From Brachynemurus nebulosus (lineage: Eukaryota; Arthropoda; Insecta; Neuroptera; Myrmeleontidae), in assembly GCA_035578155.1 (NCBI GenBank), contig JAPWDM010000064.1, forward strand, positions 836,387-900,386: a stretch of DNA of 64,000 bases, in the 5' to 3' direction. Shown in pieces: positions 57,110-64,000 of this stretch; the first letter of the stretch is position 1; every line of letters begins with the position of its first letter. The notes beneath the pieces are model-generated. The model was not told the DNA's origin and ran no database searches. It was given only the letters and a program-made list of their open reading frames with translations. A program made the translations under genes and the position numbers.

Positions 57110-57110
<1 letters not shown>
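53028..57110 (+). mobile_element. R4/Dong-like non-LTR retrotransposon, copy 2 (distinct family)
   Basis: Starts CCCCCAGGGGCTTGTTG straight after (AAT)n and ends CGATATTTACGT before the next (ATA)n. About 4.08 kb. The protein is alignable with copy 1 throughout but clearly diverged, so this is a separate family with the same target. The 5' leader (53028-53188) is GC-rich with strong stems, for example CCAGGTAC/GTACCTGG at 53119-53140. The 3' UTR (56867-57110) repeats GTACCTGACCT twice. Confidence 0.9.
53189..56866 (+). CDS. Intact Dong-like RT/restriction-like endonuclease polyprotein
   Basis: Makes the protein that would nick a (TAA)n target and reverse-transcribe the element RNA. The frame is open from 53189 after a stop at 53186, without any interruption, to 56866. 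No ATG occurs before 53395; the conserved domain already begins at 53315 (GTG codon, taken as residue 1), so the start is uncertain and may be non-AUG. Domains: RLEWTDSLRRDLL…NLRDHVARI (1-60, possibly Myb-like); coiled basic linker (230-330); RT with SAPGIDGITNFWWKK, D549 in KAFDTTSHEL, GVYQGDSLSPLLF and YMDD 649-652; thumb with YKYLGVGES; CCHC knuckle C983-C986-H995-C1000; endonuclease P1070-D1071 with E1086 and KRIKYQDL. 1,183 residues from 53315. Nothing in it looks damaged. Confidence 0.88.
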   Translation, partial: LPLTGFLLVPDGKRTRKAGRAAGLSGGPANKGGTSQNSSSRLVRLEWTDSLRRDLLTCRTQSEPNKRGYMARMHAIWCQMHPEHSNLTPQNLRDHVARIIKLNIPTGHDDNREAREEARVAETAVVEVEQDSAVNGESSTNNIIERDQPVTFGGSVVTEAQTDLLNQANTNTVLESNTRTSSTPTQNDADLNKSLSVSDNLRKQFRDLLDTDLNFDKRPRPKYRRTYVKGEQLTLLNEILDDHLSPSSDLTDVDNAVYAAMRVLTPCSKQEKTAEEKARIRLKQIDTKVRALRQLVSRIQCVIEYVQTNRRFTRKVRAFARELRYRYHTINLGNLLTIKQTHLDKIRALALAKKKVARRERCIRENKIFNSNPSRLFASKSPVVEQPPTVDAIEDYWRGIYETTNETDLDCIPISQFRWYCKQQLGKVPSHTIITSVDKEEVELAFKGKKNYSAPGIDGITNFWWKKLTSTHHHLARIFSNWLFNCEPIPSWLAEGRTVLIPKKGDLSQPQNYRPITCLNTVYKAFTSILYERILKAIEPVWSSIYEQRGSKRGMSGCKDNLLVDRCICQDARQHKRNLSMAWVDYRKAFDTTSHELIIYLLHCLRVHPDIIKCIEHLLPLWKTRFTITSGEHVVSTELVTYKRGVYQGDSLSPLLFCISLLPLSISLRKEPGYLCGPVGNREHKVTHLFYMDDLKLYASSESDLNCALKLTHKYTHAIGMEFGLDKCAVVHCKHGVVPNFDSHAQLVDGSIIEHLDEGATYKYLGVGESHIQDVKNMKAALSSRYKRLLRQIWSSELSAKNKTSATNMLAIPILLYTFGSIKWNVNELEELDRDTRKIMNINRSLHPRASTQRLYLPRDLGGRGLLSVERLHDRIVLGTACRVLNSSDPLLQLVRDHELAGVGAFLFTAAQRAADILGLAFDPRNRDGDDNILSLSQSRQKSAIKRAEQQHLLNQHRDKVHQGMFYRHLDNLGLSSELTWAFLRANGLKSETEGFIMAAQDGVWNTLTHQKYVMGNKGVSNTSCRACKAYPETLMHLTSGCSYYAKSTYIHRHNAALRVLYFYLRHHYEVDKTPVLPYDPAEVESFVANQKCKIFWNMPVATTRQLTANKPDVVLQDLTSQTMYVIEFSAPAETNIVEKEEQKRIKYQDLIHELRQLYPGYTVRLVVLIIGCLGGMHNSFVRNLNIIPACRSHANMLAASMQKAVIIGTLRTLRSHETTFSGSS

Positions 57111-57153
<43 letters not shown>
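57111..57153. repeat. (ATA)n tract between copy 2 and fragment 3
   Basis: About 14 units. Confidence 0.97.
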
Positions 57154-57154
<1 letters not shown>

Positions 57155-57957
57155 CTTTCTCGCCTGTTAAATGAAACCAAATACGGTTACAATGTAGGTA
57201 CGCAAACGAATTCGCGTCATACCATTTCACATCTTATGTACATGGATGATATAAAGATCTATGCAACTACTAAACATCAATTACAGCAGCTGCTAGGACT
57301 TTCTAGGGAAGTTTCGCGAGACCTCTGTATGGAGTTCGGAATCGATAAATGTCGAACACAATGTCGTTCTGGGGGAAAACGAGATGCGGTCGCATTCGAA
57401 CTCGAACCAGAGTCTGTTATGCAGCCCATGGCCGAGGGAGCGTCGTACCGGTATCCCGGGTTCAATCAGGATGAACGTATAGACCACAGCGCTGTAAAAC
57501 AACACCTGATGCAGCAATACTTAACGCGTTTACGGACATTACTGAACACCCACCTTGATGGAAAAAAAAACATAAAAGCAATTAACACCTACGCAGTTCC
57601 GGTGCTAACGTACTCATTTGGGGTGATCAAATGGACGCCTACGGACTTGACAAACATCGAGATCAAGACCCGCGTCCTTATTACCAAATATCGAATTCAT
57701 CATCCCAAAGCAGCGATAGAACGATTGACGCTGCCGAGAGCCGAGGGAGGTCGAGGTCTTATAGACATAAGGAACAAGCATAATAAACAGGTTCATAACT
57801 TGCGAGAATACTTTTACACCAAAACACACACATCACACCTACACAATGCAATAATCCAAGCCGACAAGGCATACATGCCATCAAACCTCTCACACACAGA
57901 AATGCCAGATAGTTTTTGCCCTTTGGTCACGAAGGAGGACAAAATTCAGCAATGGAT
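57154..57957 (+). pseudogene. Dong-like copy 3: internal RT fragment of the copy-1 family
   Basis: Directly after (ATA)n, the sequence ACTTTCTCGCCTGTTAAATG matches copy 1 from about 50633, and stays nearly identical (a few percent differences) to about 51435, keeping the frame open. It therefore covers the end of the RT palm (YMDD at 57236-57250), the thumb and part of the linker, but lacks the knuckle, endonuclease and 3' UTR. The abrupt start at the microsatellite fits 5' truncation on insertion. The abrupt stop at 57957, without a TAA tail, needs a second event (deletion or later insertion). The ORF continues 15 codons into unrelated DNA. Confidence 0.9.
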
Positions 57958-58989
57958 CATACATCGTCAACAGTATGAGGATACCTTAACAAGGGGGTGG
58001 TAGGGGTGTGTGTCCACATTTTTGATACGACAGTGTACCACAACGTTAAGTACAGTACCACGTCAAAAGCGTGGGTACCCCCTCCTTGGGTTAAGGTGTC
58101 CCCATACTTTTAACGACGCAGGGTGTGCGCTCGAATCTGTTATAAAAAATTTGGTCAGCCCGTTTGTGCAGACGAATGTTTTTACTCAGTGAATACAGAT
58201 ACAGGATATCAATAAAGTCCGACAACGGTTTCTTATTCAATTACTTTCAAATTTAATTGACCTTTAATTTTGACTTCAAGGGGGGGGGGTGCCCACGCTT
58301 TCGACGCGGTACTATAGTTAATGTTGTGGTACACTGTTATGTGAGGGTGTGACGCCCCTTCCCCTCATCTAGGTTAAGATGGCCCCATAATTTTGACGAT
58401 GTAGTGTATGCTAGAACACGCTATAAAAACTGGTCACCCCGTTTGTGCGTACTAATGTCCTCACTCTAGTGATTATAAATACCGAATATGAATAAAGTCC
58501 GACAACGGTTAATTACTTCCAAATTTAACTGACCTTGAAACTGACCTCAAGGTCGACTTCAAGGTCACCACCAAGTGCATCATTTTGAACTCTACAACTT
58601 TGGTCCTAAGCACTTTTTTCAGAAAATGTATCATTTCAGAAATAATTAGCCATAATTATTTCCACTTTCACGGGTTGAGGGGTGTTTTCTACACCTAAAC
58701 AGCGCATTCAGCCGAAACAAAAAAAAAACACGTATTTAATATTTTTCGATGCTCAGTAAGTATGCTAAGTTTCATTCAAATCGGAGAGTGTCAGTTTGGT
58801 AGTGTTACATTATGTTACAATAATTTTATCCATTTTATATATAAAATGTGTCACAATTTATGTCAGGAGGATTGGATGAAAAATTGGACATCATTTTATA
58901 TAAGCATAATATTCTAGAACTTAACCTTTTGCATTAAGAAAATTATAAAATAATTTTGTCATGAATGTTTTATAAAAATATTGAATCAA
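57958..58989. repeat. Rearranged repeat: inverted and direct copies, ~280-bp offset
   Basis: 58028-58080 (ACAGTGTACCACAACG…AAAAGCGTGGGTACCCC) is inverted at about 58280-58345. A direct repeat starts near 58070 and 58352, with GTTAAG.TG.CCCCATA, CCCGTTTGTGC and AATAAAGTCCGACAACGGTT shared at an offset of 280 bp. The part from 58561 to 58989 is AT-rich with no gene. No ORF. Confidence 0.65.
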
Positions 58990-60973
58990 AAAATAAGGCA
59001 TAACAGTGACTTATTTGGGCTTTTTATTTTTTTTACAATATCGTTTATTGCTATTAGTAAGATGGTTACGCTAATAGGTGACCCTTGAGGGACTCCGTTT
59101 TGTAGTGTAGTTTTATTTGAGTAAGTATTATTTAATCGAACTTGGAATGCTCTGTTGCTTAGAAAGTTTCTAATAAAGTTAAACATATGTCCTGTAATAT
59201 TCCATTCATTTAATTTCATCAAAGGTAGTTCCCTCCAAGTCAGATCGAAGGCCTTCTCCAAGTAAAAAAAGACGGCAATCATATTTTCTTTATTTATAAA
59301 AGTGTTATGTATATCCGACTCTAGGTTGATTAAATGATCAAGAGTAGAATAATTTTTCCTAAATCCAGCTTGATTTGGAACTAATAACGCATTATGTTCC
59401 AAATGCCAAACCAGTCGGCGGTTTACAATTTTTTCTAGAAGTTTGTTGGTTTGGTTGGATCTTTATTAGGTTTAAGTATAGGAATAACTGTTACATTTAG
59501 CCAAAGCTTAGGAAAGATATTGTTTGCTCAGATAGCATTGTAGATTTCGAGTAAGTATATTTGAAGAGATTCGGAAATATTTTTGATGAAAATATATGGG
59601 ATACCATCAGGGCCGGGTGATGAATAGTTTTTTGTTGATTGTAGGCATGAACTAAGTTCAGTCATTGTAATTGGATCATTTAATACGTTGTTGGACTGTG
59701 ATGTTTCGTTGTTTGCGACGTGTAGTTGGTTTTTATGGTTTAGAAAATTCGGATCTAGACTACTGTCGGAAGAGGCAGATTCAAAGTGTTGTGCTAGTAT
59801 ATGTAGTATGTCATTAGTATCAGTATACATGTTGTTGTCAATTGTCAGTGCGTTTATGTTAAATTGTGAACCGTGGTTACTCATAGCTTTTATATTATTC
59901 CAAGTTTTTATAGTAGAGGAAGATAGTGAAAGATTTGTGACATAATTTTCTTAACAATCTGTTTTTACTCTTTTTTATAATTTTTCTAGATACAGCTCGA
60001 ATTTTTTTAAAAATAATTAAGTTATCTATTGTACGATGGCGACGATAGTAGTTTAAGGTTTGTTTAGTACGTTTAATTGCTAGCTTGCAGTCATCGTTAA
60101 ACCATGGAACTCTATATTTTACTTGTGTAGGGTTGATTTTTTCTAGGGCTATATTAGCAGCATGAATTATTTTATTGGTTAAAAATTCAACAGCCTCATT
60201 AAGATTTATCGGGTTAGGTTTCGTGTCATTAGTAATGTCGGTTAAGGATTGAAATAATGGCCAATTAGCCGTCTCAAATTTCCACTTTTCTGGTGTTTTA
60301 AATGCAGTTGATTTTGTTTGGAATTTAATTGTTATCGGGAAATGATCACTGTTGTAGAGATGATCTAGAGTATGCCAGGTAGCTATTGGAGTCAACGTTG
60401 GGGAAGAGAAGGCTAAGTCGATGGCAGAAAGGTTCCAGTATTTGCATTAAAATGTGTGGGTTGACGGGTATTTAATAAGTTAATTAAATTATCATCCATA
60501 TATTTTTCTATTATACGGCCACGTGTATTCGTGTAGTTTGAACCCCAAATTGTATTATAGCTATTAAAATCGCCTAGGAGTATGTATGGTGTTGGAAGCT
60601 GGTGCAGAAGGTTGTTTAGTTCATTTAAGTCGAGTGGAGAATCTACTGGTAAATACACGTTACAGATTGTGATTTTAATTTTTGTGTATATAGTGACGGC
60701 AACAACTTCTAGATTTGTAATTAGAGGTATTTCTATGGCATGATAATTATCACTGACTAATATAGCAACGCCTCCGCTAACAATATTTTGGATTACCCTA
60801 TTTTTATAAAACACACGGTATTGGTTCACTTTAGGATTTGTATTAGGTCTGATACGAGTTTCCTGAATACAGACTACGGCCGGATTTTGATTAAGTAGAA
60901 GTAGTTTTAAGTATTCCAATTTAGCATAAAAACCGTTTATGTTCCATTGAATAATATTTACTAATTCGGCCAT
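58990..60973 (-). pseudogene. I-like LINE ORF2 (endonuclease plus partial RT), decayed
   Basis: True ATG at 60973. Endonuclease motifs: IIQWNINGF (Asn), E38 in CIQETRI, GDFNSYNTIWGS (Asp/Asn) and, after a one-base loss near 60433, YNSDHFPI (Asp-His). A second frame change occurs near 59950 in an A4 run, and a TGA interrupts the frame at 59528-59530. NYSSPGPDGIPYIFIK (RT block 1) is at about 59640-59590. Between KPNKDPTKPTN and the following segment (about 59440) a short stretch that normally holds Y-R-P-I-S-L is missing. FRKNYSTLDHLI, FFYLEKAFDLTWRELPL (catalytic Asp region) and NGVPQGSPIS (59402-59060) complete the preserved RT. YADD, thumb and any RNase H are absent. Confidence 0.82.
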
Positions 60974-62307
60974 TATAACAGCTGATTTTGATGATATTCA
61001 GGTGTTTCATCGTATGATGACGATATGGAGGAAAGGTCGCATTCTATTCTTTCATTATGTAATTGTTTTTCAATGCGATTGGCTAACCGAGTGAACTTTG
61101 CTTTTATTGTACTATCTTTGAGAAAAAGTCTTGTGGAAAGAATCATACGTTTTAATTCATGCACTTTATTGGAATACAATTTGGCTACATTTGAGGAGTC
61201 TTGGGGTTTTAATGCCTGTGGAATAAATTTGTTAAATTGTTGGTAGTGGAGAGGGTACTCCGAAACTTTTTCGGCAATGTGTTCTTGTAATGCTAGAAGA
61301 TTTTCTGTTAGTGTATTTTCGGGAGTGTTTGTCTTATATCTTTTACAAGTTTTAGATTTGGATATCCGAGTTGGTTCGCGGGTTATGTGTTGTTCCGAAG
61401 TTTCAATAAGGGTGTTGTTTATTATTTGTGTTGCGTCATCTGTTTTCGGTATATCAGCTATTTGAGTGCTACTGCCTGAACTAATGGAAAGAGAAGCAGC
61501 TCTTTTCATAGTTAGATTAGGAGTTTCAGGGGACGGGAAATTTTCATTAGGGGTTAGGTTGGTAGGGTTTTATACTAGGTTTTGCGTAGGTTGATTTTGT
61601 GAGTACGTTTGTTGATTGTTGATTGTTATGTTGTTCTGTGACGTTAGATTAGTATTATCAGTATCCTGGGCATCACTATGAGCTCTTTTTCGACATTTTT
61701 CTTTTACGTGACCAAAGCGCTTACAATTTTGACATCTATTTTCATCGGTGTTTATAAAAATTTTACATTGTTCTGTATTATATTCTAACAAAAAACTATC
61801 TGGAATTATTGTGTCAGTTTCTGGTTGTATGTAAACTTGACGACGCCCACTATTTATGTGGGACATTCTTGGATCTGAACTAAATTTGATGTGAGTGATT
61901 GATGTAACAAGTTTTAGTTTGTATTTGTTGACGAGATAGTCAGATAGTACACTATGAGGTACACAGGCTGGTACAGAAATTACTAGACGTTTAGCTGGAT
62001 TAATTATATTGCGGATCGATATTTGACGATCTTTCACAATAATATATGAATATTTTTCAGTTACTTCATCGACTAATTGCTTTGTTTTAAGATAAATGCA
62101 TACTCGATTGAAACTCATAGAGTACGCGTCTGTAATGTTCTTTAAATCCGTGATATTCCGCATAGCGAGTATATAGTCTGGTATTTCTAAATGTTCAAAT
62201 TTTTGAAGTACAATAGCTTGTTCTTTAGGAGGAAATATTTCAGTTTTGAGTGCATTTGAGTATGATAGGTTATTTGTAGATGCTAGTAGTTCATTTAGAT
62301 TTTCCAT
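60973..62307 (-). pseudogene. I-like LINE ORF1 (gag-like), one in-frame stop
   Basis: True ATG at 62307. The frame is 445 codons including two stops: an ochre at codon 246 (61570-61572) and the natural end at 60973-60975. Both halves are in the same frame, so a single substitution or readthrough accounts for the split. The first half has an RNA-binding-like region (residues 60-180, with SDPRMSHINSGRRQVYIQPE) and a CCHC knuckle C192-C195-H200-C205 (CQNCKRFGHVKEKC). The second half is a hydrophilic, helical C-terminal region. The final stop shares its last base with the ORF2 ATG. RNA binding is known for the family; this copy's activity is doubtful. Confidence 0.82.
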
Positions 62308-64000
62308 TTTTCTTTTTGGTATTTATATATTCACGAAATTAATTAATTATTTAAAAAAAAATATTGTTGTTTTTACTCACCGAAGTGAGCAGATATGGTA
62401 AAAACGTTGTTTGTGCACTTATCACTGATAAATTTATTTGCTTAACTTAAATAAATTGAATAATTAATTATATAATTTTCAATAAAAATAACAACAATGA
62501 ACGTGTTTACTGTATGTATAATAGAACTGGAATACTTACTTTTTTGATTCATTCTGGTGCATTACTGATAATATGCGAATATTAAGCATTTTTATGAGTA
62601 TGTAGATTAGTTACGCAGAATACACTAGCTCTCAGGCTACTGTTTATACGGTTTGGTTCATGTCTGTCTATCTGCCTTGTGGAATAAATGAAGATGGAAA
62701 AGGAAACAAATAAACATTTTGTCTATACAGTTTCAGATGTTATTATATATGTTATATCTACCAAGGTATTTTACTAAGATTTGCATATGGTGAAACAGAC
62801 TATATGTAAAACGAATTTATACTTTCAAATAAAGAATGTAATGTGCTTACTCAAACTTAGTTCTTATTTTAGACTGTAGCTCGTTTTCCTATAAATTTAA
62901 GAAGTGTAGCCTAGACATTATTGTTGGTATCTTCAAGCCTGCTGTCTGATGCCTATTGCCAACGCTTGATACCAATAAAAAAAACAAAATACAAAAAAAC
63001 CAATTTTTAGATGAGATTACAGAGAAAGCTGTGAGAATACAACGGAATTAGAAATTATGTGTGTAACAAATTATTGAATTTGAAATAAATTTTCAAATTA
63101 TTCAATAATAGTAATCTACGAAGGTATTAGAGTGCGGTTTTTCCTCCTTAGTACGAAGTTTATTACCAGAGGGCCTGTAAAGTCCTGCAGGCAACAATTC
63201 ATACAGAAGAAGCAGTTTTAGTTCACATATTTGTGCTTAAAATATATTTTTAGTTGAGTTTAAATCTAGCTGAAGATGGCTAAATCAATCGGAAGCTAGT
63301 TCATGAAAGTATATTTCAGTTTTACGTGAAAATTGACAAATTAAATAAATGTTCAAAAAGAATGTTCAGAAAGTTAACGAACGAATACTAAATGAAATAT
63401 TCATTTAATTGTTTACTGAATTCAAATTTTGGAAGGAACTTTAAAAAAAAGGTTAAATTAAGTTTTGACACCTTAGAAAAGTAAATAGGATTCTCTCATT
63501 ACGCAATTCACTGGGGCCGTTGGAGGAGAAATTGTTAAATGAGAAAATCAAAGATCATGAGCGTCAATGTTTCTGATTTATTTATTTATATAATTTACTG
63601 TTACAAATCATTACTTAATGACAAAACTTCAATTTATATAAATTATTATAATTTTTTTTTTCTTTAACGTAAGGTAACTGCAGGTAAAAAAGATAAAAGA
63701 CACACAAAAGTTAAATTGTAAACAACATACCAACACATTGAAACATATTCGCTTTGGAACACGGAGGGGTATTACTATACCCATCTTGTGTGACGACGTA
63801 ATTGTTAAATGGGAGCGTATGTCATGGGAGAGTGCTATGTAAATTCTGTTCAAAATAGCAAAAAATGTACACCACCCCGGAAATTTCATTGATAAATTAT
63901 ATATCAATATTTTTTTGTCTTCCGCTAGGAAAACTAAATCAATGGTAATAATTTTTGATTTTTATATTTTACACGGCAAATTATATGCCAATATTAAAAT
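62308..64000. other. AT-rich flank, no gene seen
   Basis: 62308-62520 may include the 5' UTR of the I-like element; a CACCGAAGTGAGCAGATATGG segment near 62379 is GC-richer than its surroundings. The rest has no recognisable coding region; the frame 63629-63907 is hydrophobic and low in complexity at one end and is not supported. Confidence 0.4.

Larger units (their letters stand above)
58990..62307 (-). mobile_element. I-like non-LTR retrotransposon, 3'-truncated
   Basis: Reads right to left: ORF1 (62307-60973) with one CCHC knuckle, then ORF2 starting in the stop codon of ORF1 (TAATG). ORF2 has an apurinic-type endonuclease and the RT up to the QGSP block, then is cut off before the Y-A-D-D motif near 58990. 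The EKAFDLTW signature (F-x-x-E-K-A-F/Y-D-x-T-W) points to the I group. No poly(A) tail. Several small lesions in ORF2 but only one stop in ORF1, so a fairly young copy. Confidence 0.8.

Noticed and set aside
63629..63907. Small membrane protein gene
   Set aside because: AT-rich frame ending in poly-Lys/Ile, no homology signal, no supporting context.

Overview
This window is AT-rich, repeat-dominated eukaryotic DNA, almost certainly from an insect. The evidence is the set of mobile elements: Dong/R4-type LINEs in (TAA)n, Jockey- and I-type LINEs, a BEL/Pao remnant, hAT, mariner and piggyBac-like DNA transposons, short inverted-repeat elements ending in TACAGGGTG, and TTAGG-like repeats. Long (AT)n microsatellites and spliced (GT...AG) transposase exons agree with this. 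I found no convincing host gene, rRNA or functional tRNA. Order and species cannot be fixed from the sequence alone.

Layout. 1-2.7 kb: AT-rich DNA with a 197-bp duplication, one copy of a dispersed 295-bp repeat (second copy at 13.7 kb) and a fold-back block. 2.7-6.5 kb (minus): a decayed Jockey-clade LINE with ORF1 (three zinc knuckles) and ORF2 (endonuclease plus reverse transcriptase). 8.3-9.7 kb (plus): a 5'-truncated LINE reverse transcriptase split by a 250-bp near-palindrome. 10.7-12.3 kb: minisatellites, an orphan C2H2 finger-like ORF and a TTAGG-like array. 14-24 kb: tandem and dispersed repeats, paired TACAGGGTG elements, a reverse-transcriptase fossil, a 700-bp fold-back and an internally deleted mariner. 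25.05-27.51 kb: a hAT element with near-perfect 8-bp target duplication carrying two smaller nested elements. 27.7-28.4 kb: a piggyBac-like element. 30.6-34.3 kb (minus): a three-exon DDE-transposase-like gene, interrupted by a 1,456-bp TA-flanked element that itself holds exon-like segments, with a third element in an intron. 35.7-36.3 kb: an LTR-retrotransposon gag fragment. 43.4-45.1 kb: a 1.7-kb fold-back element flanked by TTA. 48.2-58 kb: the best-preserved region. 59-62.3 kb (minus): an I-like LINE with a UAAUG ORF1/ORF2 junction, truncated at its 3' end.

The most striking region is 48.4-58.0 kb. Three reverse-transcriptase/restriction-like-endonuclease elements of the R4/Dong type lie head to tail, each starting directly after a (TAA)n tract. 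They belong to two distinct families (copies 1 and 3 nearly identical, copy 2 divergent). Copy 2 has an uninterrupted ORF of about 1,183-1,225 codons and is the only element here that looks potentially competent. The whole window reads as layered insertions: selfish elements using microsatellites or older transposons as landing sites.
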